Numbered from the stretch's first letter, positions 14,787 to 24,314 are shown. The stretch: DNA of 38,659 nt from Devosia sp. (GCA_015234425.1 JADGNE010000026.1:1-38659); one strand, 5' to 3'. Numbers and translations are program-made. The notes: generated from the letters alone by a model not told the origin.

Positions 14787-16685
14787 TCAGGCGCGCCGTT
14801 CGTCTTCTTCGCTTTTCGAGAACGACCAGCGGTTGCGACCGCTTGTCTTGGCACGATAGAGCGCCTGGTCGGCCTCGAACTGCACATGCTCGATCGACAG
14901 CTCGCCGGTGATGAACATGGCGATACCGACGCTGGCGCCGATCTCGATCCGGTTCCCGTCGATCTCGAACGGCATGGAGAGCGACTTGACGATACGCGTC
15001 GCCACCAGCTGGGAGTAATCCGGGTTCTCGAGGTTGCCGAGCACCACCGCAAACTCGTCACCACCCAGGCGCGCCGCGAGGTCGTTCTTGCGCAGCACCG
15101 CCACAAGCCGTGTGCCGACCTCCTTGAGCAGGGCATCGCCGGCGGCGTGGCCAAAGGTGTCGTTCGCCTGCTTGAATTTGTCGAGGTCGATATAGAGCAG
15201 CGCGCAGGACTGCCCGGCATTGGACGGGTGCAGCAATTGCTCAAAATGTTCGGCAAGGCTGATGCGGTTGGGCAGGCCAGTCAGATGGTCATGATAGGCC
15301 ATGTGGCTGATCCGCAGCTGCATGCGCTTGCGGTCGTCGATGTCTTCCAGCGTGCCGATCCATTCGGCTGGAACGCCCTGGGCGTCAAAGATCACCGCCG
15401 CCCTCAGCGTGATCCAGACCCAGCTCTGGTTCCTGCCACGCACGCGCGCCTCGGCGGTCACCGTCGCGTCGCCGGTGCGGGCGGCGTTTTCGAGGGTCTC
15501 GAGAAGGTTGGGCAGGTCTTCCTCATGGATCTGCTCGGACCAGTTGCGGCCAAGGGCGCTGTCCGCTGGCCGTCCGGTGAAGTCTTCCCAGCCTTCAATT
15601 TCCAGCACCTTGCCGCGATTGTCGGCGCGCCAGGTCACCATGGCTCCAACCTTGGAGACGGCGCGATAGCGCTTGCTCGACAACTCGAGCTCATTGGCGC
15701 GCTCGGTCAGGCGCTGATGGGAATTGACCTGCGCATTGTAGAGCGTTTCGAGCTCATCGACGATTGTTTCGGGCGCCGGGGGCAGGGCAGCCTTGGTATT
15801 CTGCGCGATGGCCTCCGAACGGGCCACCATCGCTCGGATTGGTCCGGTGATGCGCCGGGACAGGAAGAAGGACAGCAGCACCGCCACGAGAATGGCAACG
15901 ATCACGCCGATGCCGAAGGCGCGCAGCGGGTTCTGCCAGCGGGCATCGAGAATGGCCTTGGGCATGCCGACCACGACGACCCAGCCCGGTGTACCTTCAA
16001 TGCTGGAAAACCCGAACGAGATCGGCGTGCCATTAAAAGCGATGGCGTCGAAAGCGTCTGATGGAGCGCCCACCGCAAGCAGGGCTTCCCAGGTGGGAAC
16101 GCGCTTGCCGAGGTTTTCCGCCGCTTCCGTCGAGCGGGTAATCATATTGCCATTGCCGTCGACCACGGCCACCAGCGTCTGGTTCTCCATTTCGCCAAAC
16201 GATATCTTTCCCGACACAGCCGTGGAATCGGCCGTCACCCGCATCTGGTCGCCGGTGCCGTCTGCCAGAGGCACCTCGAAGACCAGCTTGGCGCTCTCGC
16301 CGGGATTGATGTCGAGGAGGTTCGATACTGTCCAGGGCCGGTCCGGGCTGGTGTCTGCCGATGTGTCGGAAAGAACCACGGCCTCGCCGCGGAAGTGTTA
16401 GGTGATGAGATCGAGTTCGCTTTCGAGGTCGGTGTGCAGTTCGTTGACGTGGGACCCCACCGTCTTGAGCACTTCCACATCGGAGACCAGCGCGCCATGA
16501 ACCATGGATGCGATGACCTTGGAATTGTCGACCAGAATAGTCAGCGCTGCGGCGCGGTCTGTCTCGGCGGTGCGGAACACCACCAGGGCCAGCAGCAGCA
16601 GCGGCGGCGCCAGGGCAGTCAGTATGACAAAGCTCAGAAAAGCGGTCAGCGATATGCGTCGCTTACGTCTGACTGACCCTTCCAT
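14787..16685 (-). pseudogene. Diguanylate cyclase (dCache-PAS-GGDEF) split by an in-frame stop
   Basis: The gene encodes an inner-membrane sensor that would make cyclic di-GMP. Read in one frame from 16685: an N-terminal membrane helix, a periplasmic dCache-like sensor, a second membrane helix (about FGIGVIVAILVAVLLSFFL), HAMP-like and PAS regions (WTGRPADSALGRNW...EDIDDRKRMQ), then GGDEF. The catalytic site is RLGGDEFAVVL, with an inhibitory RxxD site (RKND) 5 residues ahead, so the cyclase itself looks intact. A TAA codon at 16398-16400 lies in the middle of the sensor domain, in frame with everything on both sides; there is no frameshift. The second part could restart at GTG 16379 but would lack the first membrane helix. 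The options are a nonsense-mutated pseudogene, a sequencing error or a truncated working protein. The 100 bases upstream to flhA contain TTAA tetramers only. Confidence 0.8.
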
Positions 16686-16785
16686 CGCGCACCCCATTAC
16701 GTAGACACACGTTAATGTAGCACGATAATGACAATAAAAAACTGCGCCGCACTATTAGGTTATTCCAGTATTAATCCGTGCCTTC

Positions 16786-18942
16786 TTAAACGCTGCCAAC
16801 AGTCCGCAGGCGGACGCGCGGATGCACTTCGTTCTGGCTCATGACGACCGTCTGCGGGCGGAACCGCTCGATGATCGAGCGCACATGCGGGCGGATGGAC
16901 GGCGAGGTGATCAGCACTGGCAGTTCGCCCTGCTGTGCTGCCTTTTCAAAGGCGGCGCCGATCGAGGCGATGAACTGCTGCAGGCGGCTCGGCGCCATGG
17001 CGAGGTGCCTGTTTTCGCCTTCGCCAACCATGGCTTCGGCGAAGTCGCGTTCCCACTGCGGCGAAAGCGTGAGGAGCGGCAGATTGCCGTCCGGCCCGAG
17101 GTTGGTGGCGCAGATCTGGCGCGCCAGACGACTGCGCACATGCTCGGAAATGGCCTGGATCGAGCGACCGGGTCCGGCGATCTCGGCAATGCCCTCGAGA
17201 ATGGTCGAGAGATCGCGGATCGAGATGCGCTCGGCCAGCAGCGCCTGCAGCACGCGCTGCACGCCCGACACGGTGATCTGGCTGGGGACGATGTCTTCCA
17301 CCAGCTTCTGCTGTTCCTTGGGCAGGCCCGAGAGCAGGCTCTGCACATTGGCGTAGCTCAAGAGCTCGGCGACATTGGCCTTGAGCACTTCGGTCAGATG
17401 GGTCGAGATCACGGTCGAGGGATCGATGATCGAGAGGCCGCGCAGCTCGGCTTCATCGCGCAGCGCCGGATCGATCCAGGTCGCTGGCAGGCCGAAGGTC
17501 GGCTCGGTGGTCTGATGGCCCGGCAGGTCGATCTGGTTGCCATAGGGATCCATGACCATCAGAAGGTTGGCGTGGATCTGGCCGTGGCCCGCCTCCACTT
17601 CCTTGATGCGAACCTTATAGTCATTGGGCTCGAGCTGCATGTTATCGAGGATGCGCACCGGCGGCATGACGAAACCGAGGTCGAGCGCGAGCTGGCGGCG
17701 CAGTGCCTTGATCTGCTCGGTCAGGCGGTCAGTGCCGGTTTCATCTTCCTTGACGAGGCCGAGCAGGCCATAGCCCAGTTCCAGCTTGAGATCGTCGATC
17801 TTGAGGCTGTCGGAGATCGGCGGCTCGGCAGCGCGACCCGGCGCATTTGCAGCACCCGGAGCGCCCGGCGCGCCGGCGGGGGCAGCGTCGACTGCGGCCT
17901 TGGTCTTTTCAACGACCTCACGTGCAGCCTTGGACTTGCCGGCACGGTAGGCGGCGTAGCCCACGCCACCCGAGAGAGCCAGGAAGGGCACAAGCGGCAT
18001 GCCCGGCAGCAGGGCGAGGGCCGCCATCACAGCGGAGGCCATGCCCAGAGCGCGCGGATAGCCGGCGAACTGCTGGGAGAGAGCCTTGTCGGCGGCGCCG
18101 GTGACGCCCGACTTCGAGACCAGGATACCGGCAGCGGTCGAAACGATGAGGGCGGGGATCTGGCTGACGAGACCATCGCCGATGGTCAGCAGCGTATAGA
18201 CATTGCCCGCTTCCTGGACGCTGAGGCCTTCCTGCATGATGCCGATGGCCATGCCGGCGGCGACGTTGATGAAGGTGATGATAAGGCCGGCAATGGCGTC
18301 GCCGCGCACGAATTTGGAGGCGCCGTCCATGTTACCGAAAAAGGCGCTTTCGCCTTCTAGTTCGGCGCGGCGCTTCTTGGCGGTGTCTTCGTCGATCAGG
18401 CCAGCCGAAAGATCGGCATCGATGGCCATCTGCTTGCCCGGCATGGCGTCGAGGCTGAAGCGCGCGGCCACTTCAGCGATACGGCCCGAGCCCTTGGTGA
18501 TGACGATGAAGTTCACGATCACGAGGATGATGAAAATCACGATACCGATGATGAAATTGCCGCCCGTCACGAAATTGCCGAAGGCTTCGATGACGTGACC
18601 GGCTGCAGCCGTGCCGTTATGGCCTTCCGAAAGGATGAGGCGCGTGGTGGCGAGGTTCAGGCCAAGCCGCAGCATGGTGGCGATCAGCAGCACCGTGGGA
18701 AACGACGAGAACTCCAGCGGCTTCTGGATGAACAGCGCCGTCATCAGGATCATCACCGAAAAGACGATCGAGATCGCCAGCAGCATGTCCACGATGATGG
18801 ACGGCAGCGGCACGATCAGGATGACGATCAGCCCCATCACGCCGGTGGCGAGCGCAATGTCGCCAGAGCGCAGCATGTCCATGACGCTTTTCACGGCTGG
18901 AAGCGAAAAGCCCGGGCGTGATGCAGGGGTAAGATCGGTCAT
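16786..18942 (-). CDS. flhA: Flagellar biosynthesis protein FlhA
   Basis: FlhA is the major gate of the flagellar type III export apparatus. The 718-residue product has the N-terminal membrane domain with about eight transmembrane segments (VMDMLRSGDIALATGVMGLIVILI, RLGLNLATTRLILS), the FHIPEP-type conserved loop near residue 155 (GSGRIAEVAARFSLDAMPGKQMAIDADLSAG) and a C-terminal cytoplasmic domain that docks export substrates (WIDPALRDEAELRGLSIIDPSTVISTHL). The length is normal. The ATG at 18942 is led by GGACCTTTATC. It is the last gene of the fliF-fliG-fliH-fliN-flbD-flhA run, 71 bases after flbD, with a hairpin in that gap. Confidence 0.97.
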   Translation of the reverse strand: MTDLTPASRPGFSLPAVKSVMDMLRSGDIALATGVMGLIVILIVPLPSIIVDMLLAISIVFSVMILMTALFIQKPLEFSSFPTVLLIATMLRLGLNLATTRLILSEGHNGTAAAGHVIEAFGNFVTGGNFIIGIVIFIILVIVNFIVITKGSGRIAEVAARFSLDAMPGKQMAIDADLSAGLIDEDTAKKRRAELEGESAFFGNMDGASKFVRGDAIAGLIITFINVAAGMAIGIMQEGLSVQEAGNVYTLLTIGDGLVSQIPALIVSTAAGILVSKSGVTGAADKALSQQFAGYPRALGMASAVMAALALLPGMPLVPFLALSGGVGYAAYRAGKSKAAREVVEKTKAAVDAAPAGAPGAPGAANAPGRAAEPPISDSLKIDDLKLELGYGLLGLVKEDETGTDRLTEQIKALRRQLALDLGFVMPPVRILDNMQLEPNDYKVRIKEVEAGHGQIHANLLMVMDPYGNQIDLPGHQTTEPTFGLPATWIDPALRDEAELRGLSIIDPSTVISTHLTEVLKANVAELLSYANVQSLLSGLPKEQQKLVEDIVPSQITVSGVQRVLQALLAERISIRDLSTILEGIAEIAGPGRSIQAISEHVRSRLARQICATNLGPDGNLPLLTLSPQWERDFAEAMVGEGENRHLAMAPSRLQQFIASIGAAFEKAAQQGELPVLITSPSIRPHVRSIIERFRPQTVVMSQNEVHPRVRLRTVGSV

Positions 18943-18972
18943 GATAAAGGTCCGGTGGGCCTGAGGAAGTCA

Positions 18973-19000
18973 GAGCCCCCCTTCCGGGGAAGGGAGGCTC
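18973..19000. other. Hairpin between flbD and flhA
   Basis: GAGCC with CCCTTCC on one side and GGAAGGG with GGCTC on the other form a stable stem in the flbD-flhA gap. No T-run follows on the minus strand. It may limit read-through or stabilise one end of a processed mRNA, which would set FlhA levels apart from FlbD. Confidence 0.45.
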
Positions 19001-19013
19001 CAGGAATTTTGGT

Positions 19014-20381
19014 TCAGGCGACGCTGCGTCGCTCGCCGGGGTCGGGAACGGTCATCCCCTCGTCCGAATACTGGTTGAGCTTGTTCCGCAGCGTGCGGAT
19101 CGAGATGCCCAGGATATTGGCCGCATGGGTGCGGTTGCCCCAGGTATGGTCGAGAGTGTCGAGGATGAGCTCGCGCTCCACCTCGGCCACGGTGCGGCCG
19201 ACCAGCGCCCGCGACATGGCTTCGGCGGTCTGGGCCAGCTGCTGGGCCGGGGAGTTGATCCGCGCGGCTTCAGCCAGGCCCATGCCGTCCGGCAGCACGA
19301 TGGCTTCCGGACCGATCATCGAGCCGGTGGCCAGCAGCACGGCGCGATGCAGCGTGTTTTCCAGCTCGCGGACATTGCCCGGCCAGGGCGCCTGCAACAG
19401 GGCCTGGCGCGCCTCTTCGGAAAGCTCGCGATTGGGCAGGCCATTGGCCTTGGAATATTTTGCGACGAAATGGTCGGCCAGCGCCACGATGTCGCCGGGG
19501 CGCTCGCGCAGAGCCGGCAGGCGGAGGTTGACGACGTTGAGGCGGAACAGCAAATCCTCGCGGAAGCTGCCTTCGCGCACAGCGTCAGTCAGATTGCGGT
19601 TGGAGGTCGCCAGGATCCGGATATCGACCGGAACCGGCTTGCTGCCGCCGACGCGGTCGATGACGCGTTCCTGAATGGCGCGCAGCAGCTTGGCCTGCAG
19701 GCGTACATCCATTTCCGAGATTTCGTCGAGCAGCAGCGTGCCGCCGGAGGCTTCCTCGAACTTGCCGACGCGACGCGCGATGGCACCGGTAAAGGCACCC
19801 TTTTCGTGGCCGAAAAGCTCCGATTCGAGCAGCGCCTCGGGGATGGCGGCGCAATTGACCGAGATGAACGGCTTGTTGGCGCGCTTGGAGCGGGCATGCA
19901 CGAAGCGGGCGATGACTTCCTTGCCGGTGCCGCTTTCACCCGTGATCAGGATCGAGGCGTCCGAGCCGGCGATCTGCTCGGCCATCTTGACCACGCGGCT
20001 CATGGCCGGGTCGCGATAGAGGAAGTCCTCGGTTTCGCGCGAAACGGCCTGGATCACGGCAGCAATCAGGGCGGCATCGGGGGGCAGGGGGATATATTCC
20101 TTGGCCCCGGCGCGGATGGCGTTGACCGCGGCAGCGGCATTGGTCTCGACGCCGCAGGCGACAACGGGGATGGCGATGCGTTCGGTTTCAAGCGCGGCGA
20201 TGAGACCGGTAATGTCCATCATCACGTCGACGAGCAGCAGATCGGCGCCGCGTCCGGTCCGCAGGGAAGCCATGGCGATATCGATAGAAGGCGCGTGGGC
20301 AACGCGTGCACCACCATCCATGGCCATTTTGGTTGCCTGGCTGAGCTGGCCTTCCAGTGCTCCGACGATGAGGAGACGCAT
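19014..20381 (-). CDS. flbD: Sigma-54 dependent flagellar activator FlbD
   Basis: FlbD is an enhancer-binding protein that turns on late flagellar genes with sigma-54 RNA polymerase. The 455-residue product has a receiver-like N-terminus (residues 1-115), an AAA+ domain with Walker A GESGTGKE (148-155), GAFTGA (195-200, the sigma-54 contact loop) and Walker B GGTLLLDE (213-220), and a C-terminal Fis-type helix-turn-helix (THAANILGISIRTLRNKL). The receiver is degenerate: the usual acidic pair near residue 8 is missing and the conserved Lys-Pro is replaced by Leu-Pro, while D52 remains. Caulobacter FlbD also has an atypical receiver and is controlled by FliX, which is not seen here. It lies inside the flagellar operon, 11 bases after fliN. 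Confidence 0.9.
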   Translation of the reverse strand: MRLLIVGALEGQLSQATKMAMDGGARVAHAPSIDIAMASLRTGRGADLLLVDVMMDITGLIAALETERIAIPVVACGVETNAAAAVNAIRAGAKEYIPLPPDAALIAAVIQAVSRETEDFLYRDPAMSRVVKMAEQIAGSDASILITGESGTGKEVIARFVHARSKRANKPFISVNCAAIPEALLESELFGHEKGAFTGAIARRVGKFEEASGGTLLLDEISEMDVRLQAKLLRAIQERVIDRVGGSKPVPVDIRILATSNRNLTDAVREGSFREDLLFRLNVVNLRLPALRERPGDIVALADHFVAKYSKANGLPNRELSEEARQALLQAPWPGNVRELENTLHRAVLLATGSMIGPEAIVLPDGMGLAEAARINSPAQQLAQTAEAMSRALVGRTVAEVERELILDTLDHTWGNRTHAANILGISIRTLRNKLNQYSDEGMTVPDPGERRSVA

Positions 20382-20392
20382 TGTCAGCTTCC

Positions 20393-20737
20393 TTATTGTG
20401 CCTTGATGATCTCGGTCATGGTGACGCCGAGCCGGTTTTCCACCAGCACGATTTCACCGCGCGCCACGAGACGGTCATTGACGTAGATTTCCACCGCTTC
20501 GCCGACCTGACGGTCGAGTTCGATGACGGTGCCGGTGTCGATCTTGAGCAGATTGCTCACTGGCATCTTGGTGCGGCCCAGCACGACGGAAACGCGAACG
20601 GGGACGTCGAACACGGCCTCGAGGTCGCCGGCTGTGCGCTCGACAAAGGCTTCGGCGCGGTCGTCACGCTGGGGCGGAGCCATCTCGCCAATGCCCAGCT
20701 CTTCATTCAGCTCGCTACCGGGATCGGTCGGGTTCAT
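20393..20737 (-). CDS. fliN: Flagellar motor switch protein FliN
   Basis: FliN forms the base of the C-ring and takes part in rotation switching and export. The 114-residue product has an acidic N-terminal leader and the SpoA/FliN domain: LEAVFDVPVRVSVVLGRTKMPVSNLL, TGTVIELDRQVGEAVEIYVN and RLVARGEIVLVENRLGVTMTEI. It overlaps fliH by four bases (ATGA), so the two are translationally coupled. FliM is not in the window. Confidence 0.95.
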   Translation of the reverse strand: MNPTDPGSELNEELGIGEMAPPQRDDRAEAFVERTAGDLEAVFDVPVRVSVVLGRTKMPVSNLLKIDTGTVIELDRQVGEAVEIYVNDRLVARGEIVLVENRLGVTMTEIIKAQ

Positions 20738-21441
20738 TCGCCGCCCTCCTCAATTGTGTTGGGGCCACCAAGGGCGGCCAGATAGTCATTGATCTGCTTG
20801 TCGATTTCGGCGGAGAGCGCTTCGCTGTCGCGCACCAGCCCGCCGTCTACCCATTCCAGCCGCCCGTCGCCGAGGCGGATATCGGGATCGCCCATCACCA
20901 CCAGCCGGCCGGCAAAGCCCGAGGAGGTGATCTGCTCGGTGGCGAGGTCACGCAGGCTGTCGGCGAGGTCGGGGTGGCAGCGGATCACCAGATGCGGCAC
21001 GCCGCTGAGGCTGGGCATGCATTCCGCGATCAGCGCCCGCAGCTCTTCGGTCGGCTGCGCCGCGATCAGATTGGTGGCGAGCTTGCTGCCCACGCTGGCG
21101 GCCAGCGACACGGCCTCGCGCCGGTAGAGCGCAATGGTGTCGTCGAGCGAGGCGCTCATCCGCGCCGTATGGGCAGCGAGCGTGCCGGCTGCGGCGGCAA
21201 TCGTCTGGGCTGCCGTCGAGGCCGCATTGCGTTCCCCGGCGCTGACGCCTTCCTTGAAGCCGTCCTCGCGGGCCTGGGCGACCATCTGGGCCACCACTTC
21301 CTCGGGCACGCCGATCGGCTCGGGGACGAACTCGGGCTCGGGCTGGGCCTCGGGCGCGAAGTCATCGGCAACGACCGGCTTGGCGGAGCGGGGGTGCTCT
21401 GCCAGGTCGAGGTCGAAGGTGAAGCGGGCAAGGGCGGCCAT
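20734..21441 (-). CDS. fliH: Flagellar export regulator FliH
   Basis: FliH holds the FliI ATPase in an inactive complex and links it to the C-ring. The 235-residue product has a variable Pro/Glu-rich N-terminus (PEAQPEPEFVPEPIGVPEEVV), a helical middle (FKEGVSAGERNAASTAA) and a C-terminal domain like the V/F-ATPase peripheral stalk (LRALIAECMPSLSGVPHLVIRCHPDLADSL). Similarity alone is modest, and the position between fliG and fliN supports the call. ATG at 21441 is 4 bases after the fliG stop; the longer frame lies out over fliG and is rejected. Confidence 0.85.
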   Translation of the reverse strand: MAALARFTFDLDLAEHPRSAKPVVADDFAPEAQPEPEFVPEPIGVPEEVVAQMVAQAREDGFKEGVSAGERNAASTAAQTIAAAAGTLAAHTARMSASLDDTIALYRREAVSLAASVGSKLATNLIAAQPTEELRALIAECMPSLSGVPHLVIRCHPDLADSLRDLATEQITSSGFAGRLVVMGDPDIRLGDGRLEWVDGGLVRDSEALSAEIDKQINDYLAALGGPNTIEEGGE

Positions 21442-21445
21442 GGCG

Positions 21446-22519
21446 TCAGGCAACCATCTGGTCGTCGGACTTGGACTTGACGATGACGATGTCGCCCTTG
21501 GCTGCCAGATCCTTGGCGGTGGCAACCATGCGGCTCTGGGCCTCGTCGACGTCCTTCAGGCGCACCGGACCCATGCCGGCCATGTCGTCCTGCAGCATCT
21601 TGGCGGCGCGGGCAGACATGTTCTTGTAGAAATAATCCTTGATGTTGTCGCTCGCCCCCTTGAGGCAGAGAGCCAGTTCGCGCTTGTCGACGCGCGAGAC
21701 CAGGGTCTGGACCGCCGACATGTCGAGCCGCACCAGATCCTCGAAGGTGAACATGAGCGACTTGATCCGCTCGGCGTCTTCCCGGTTCTGCACTTCCAGA
21801 TTGGTGAGGAAGCGCGCTTCGGTCTGGCGATCGAAGGCGTTGAAGATCTCCGCCATCTGCTCGTGGCTGTCCTGGCGCTTGGCGTGGTTGAGCGTCGACA
21901 TGAACTCGGTCCGCAGGGTCATCTCGATCTTTTCGAGAATATCCTTCTGCACCGGGTCGAGGCCCAGCATGCGCTGCACCACATCCATGGCCAGCTCCTC
22001 AGGCAGCACGGCGAGGACTTCGGAGGCATGGTCGGGCGAAATCTTGGACAGGATCACCGCAACGGTCTGCGGATATTCGTTCTTGAGATAGGCGGCCAGG
22101 ATATCGGCCTGCACATTGGAGAGCTTTTCCCACATGTTGCGGCCGGCCGGCCCACGGATCTCTTCCATGATGGCGTCGACGCGATCCTGCGGCAGGAAGC
22201 TCAGCAGCAGCCGTTCGGTGGAGTCCGAATTACCCAGCAGCGCGCCGTTCGAGGCGATGGAGGAGACGAACTCGCTCATCAGCTCGTCCAGCATCCGCGG
22301 GGTGATCGGGCCGAGCTTGACCATGGCGCGCGACAGCGCCTTGATTTCGTGCTCGTCCATTTCGTCGAAGATCGGCTTGCCGTGGTCTGGGCCAAGCGCC
22401 AGCATCAGTGCCGCGGCCTTTTCGTCGCCCTGCAGGGTGCGCTGTTCGGCATTGCCGCCGATCTTCAGCTGCGGCGTCATTCCGGCGCTCTCGGGAGCGG
22501 ATTGGGATACCAGTGCCAT
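21446..22519 (-). CDS. fliG: Flagellar motor switch protein FliG
   Basis: FliG is the torque-generating ring component that contacts MotA and FliF. The 357-residue product has the three FliG domains: N-terminal GDEKAAALMLALGPDHGKPIF, middle VQADILAAYLKNEYPQTVAVILS with LDEL and LPEELAMDVVQRM, and the C-terminal torque domain FEDLVRLDMSAVQTLVSRVDKRELALCLKGAS with charged residues. ATG at 22519 is used; TTG at 22525 directly after the fliF stop is an alternative. The start almost abuts fliF. Confidence 0.95.
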   Translation of the reverse strand: MALVSQSAPESAGMTPQLKIGGNAEQRTLQGDEKAAALMLALGPDHGKPIFDEMDEHEIKALSRAMVKLGPITPRMLDELMSEFVSSIASNGALLGNSDSTERLLLSFLPQDRVDAIMEEIRGPAGRNMWEKLSNVQADILAAYLKNEYPQTVAVILSKISPDHASEVLAVLPEELAMDVVQRMLGLDPVQKDILEKIEMTLRTEFMSTLNHAKRQDSHEQMAEIFNAFDRQTEARFLTNLEVQNREDAERIKSLMFTFEDLVRLDMSAVQTLVSRVDKRELALCLKGASDNIKDYFYKNMSARAAKMLQDDMAGMGPVRLKDVDEAQSRMVATAKDLAAKGDIVIVKSKSDDQMVA

Positions 22520-22525
22520 GATCAA

Positions 22526-24160
22526 TTACGCCGCGTTGTTGAGCCAGTTGCGCACGACCAGCGCAGCCTGCTTGGGGTTTTCATCGATCAGTTCACCGAC
22601 TGACTTGAGGGCCTGCATCTGCTGGTCACCCACGGCCTTGGCGTCGGACACCCAGTCGATCGATGCCGGTGCGCTGTGGGCAAGCTGTTCGTCGACCGGG
22701 ATCACTTGGCCGTCGGCGTCAAGCGTGCCGTTCTGACCCAGCTCGACAGCGGCCGGCAGGGCCAGGGGCCCGGGTTCCGGGCTCATGACCTTCTTGAGCA
22801 GCGGACGCAGCACGAAGAACATCAGGGCCAGCGCGATCAGGAGGGTCACGGCCATCTCGGCGCCGTTCATCAGATCGTCGCGGGTGAAGTCGAGCAGGCC
22901 TGCATTGGCATCGGTACCCGGCGTCGCCAGCTCGGGACGTTCGGCGAACTGCATGTTCACCACTTCCACGCTATCGCCACGGTCGGCCGAATAGCCCACT
23001 GCCGAGCGCACCAGGGTCAGGATCTGGGCCAACTCGTCGGCGCTGCGCGGCGAATAGGTGATGTTGCCCGCGCCATCGTCGGCATAGGCACCATCGACCA
23101 CCACGGCAACCGACAGGCGCTTGAGCGAACCCGCTTCGGTAACGGCGGTCTCGGTCTTCTTGGAAATCTCGTAGTTGATGACTTCTTCGGCCGAATTGCC
23201 GCGCTCGCCCTGGCCGTCGCCGGCATTGTCGGACGCACCCGGCAGCTCGGTGGCGACCGAGACCTGACCCGAGGCATTGGCCGATTCATTGGCCGCTTCA
23301 CGGATCTGGGTCGAGCGGACAACCTGGCCGTCCGGATCGAAGGTTTCAGCCGTCACGGTCGAGCGGTTGAAGTCGAGCTCTGCGCTGACTTCGACGCGCG
23401 CCCGGCCTGCGCCGACCACATTGGCCAGCATGTCTTCAACGCGGGTCCGCAGGCGGTTCTCAAAACCAAGCGTGCGCTCTTCGGCCTGGCCGGAGAGGGC
23501 TCCAAGCCCGGAGTCCTCGGCGCCCGAGGCGAGAAGATTGCCGGCGTCGTCGACGATCGACACGCGCTGCGGGTTGAGACCTTGGATGGCCGACGCCACC
23601 ATGTGCTGGATGGCGCGGATTTCGCCGGTCGAAAGCGCACCGCGCACCGACAGGACGATCGACGCCGATGGATCCTTGCGTTCGCGGCGGAACAGTTCGC
23701 GCTCGGGCAGGACGAGGTGCACGCGGGCACTCTTGATCCGGGCCAGCGAGGAAATGGTGCGCGCCAGTTCGCCTTCGAGGGCTCGAACATTGTTGATGTT
23801 CTGGACGAAGCTGGTGGCGCCCAGCGTCGACTGCTGGTCGAAGATCTCATAGCCAACCTGGCCGCGACTGGGCAGGCCTTCGCCGGCCAGGTTCATGCGC
23901 AGGGTGGTGATCTGGTCACGGGGGACGAGGATGGTGTCGCCTTCGCCGCGCAGCTCGAACAGAATGTTGAGCGTCTGCAGTTCGGTGACGATGGCCGAGG
24001 AGTCTTCAAGGCTCAACCCGCTATAGAGCGGTGCCAGGTTCGGTGTCTGGGCGCGAAGCACCAGAAAGCCGAAGAAGCCAAGGATAAGCACAGCGACTGT
24101 GCCCATGGCTGCCAGACGCGGCAAGCCGATGCGATTGATTAGATTGGTAAGACTTTCCAC
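22526..24160 (-). CDS. fliF: Flagellar MS-ring protein FliF
   Basis: FliF forms the MS-ring in the inner membrane on which the rest of the basal body is built. The product has an N-terminal membrane helix (AAMGTVAVLILGFFGFLVL), the ring-building domain with LYSGLSLEDSSAIVTELQ, IVPRDQ and SARVHLVLPERELFRRERKDPSASIVLSV, the later NYEISKKTETAV block, a second membrane helix (EMAVTLLIALALMFFVLRPL) and a FliG-binding tail. The start is uncertain: GTG 24160 gives a natural MESLTNLINRIG beginning, while GTG 24229 and TTG 24172 are alternatives. It is the first gene of the operon. Confidence 0.93.
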   Translation of the reverse strand: MESLTNLINRIGLPRLAAMGTVAVLILGFFGFLVLRAQTPNLAPLYSGLSLEDSSAIVTELQTLNILFELRGEGDTILVPRDQITTLRMNLAGEGLPSRGQVGYEIFDQQSTLGATSFVQNINNVRALEGELARTISSLARIKSARVHLVLPERELFRRERKDPSASIVLSVRGALSTGEIRAIQHMVASAIQGLNPQRVSIVDDAGNLLASGAEDSGLGALSGQAEERTLGFENRLRTRVEDMLANVVGAGRARVEVSAELDFNRSTVTAETFDPDGQVVRSTQIREAANESANASGQVSVATELPGASDNAGDGQGERGNSAEEVINYEISKKTETAVTEAGSLKRLSVAVVVDGAYADDGAGNITYSPRSADELAQILTLVRSAVGYSADRGDSVEVVNMQFAERPELATPGTDANAGLLDFTRDDLMNGAEMAVTLLIALALMFFVLRPLLKKVMSPEPGPLALPAAVELGQNGTLDADGQVIPVDEQLAHSAPASIDWVSDAKAVGDQQMQALKSVGELIDENPKQAALVVRNWLNNAA

Positions 24161-24236
24161 GCTGCCACTCAAGTTCGGACCAGCGCGACCGTCGGAGCCC
24201 CCGTCGACCGCTGGGCAAAAATTACCCACCAGATGG

Positions 24237-24251
24237 TAAACAATGTATTAA
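24237..24251 (-). promoter_or_regulatory. CtrA-like box upstream of fliF
   Basis: On the minus strand TTAA-TACATTG-TTTA matches the CtrA motif TTAA-N7-TTAA with one mismatch. It lies about 80 bases before GTG 24160, just ahead of the flagellar operon. CtrA directly activates early flagellar genes in Caulobacter, so this is a plausible operator. No sigma-54 promoter with correct spacing was found here. Confidence 0.45.
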
Positions 24252-24314
24252 CCTCCGGTCCCAAAGCGGGATGCGCGGCAATTATTGCCCAGTTGTACAG
24301 GGGGAGAATGCGTT

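Noticed and set aside
14280..16061. 593-codon open frame on the plus strand across the acetyltransferase and cyclase genes
   Set aside because: It is antisense to recognisable GNAT and GGDEF coding sequence, its translation has no domain and is His/Arg/Gly-rich as expected from the opposite strand of high-GC genes.
16822..18360. 512-codon plus-strand frame opposite flhA
   Set aside because: FlhA on the minus strand is unmistakable; the opposite frame is a codon-bias shadow.
24160..24310. Possible sigma-54 promoters (TGGGCAATAATTGC and TGGGTAATTTTTGC) upstream of fliF
   Set aside because: The distance between GG and GC is 9 bases instead of the required 10, so neither fits the strict sigma-54 spacing.
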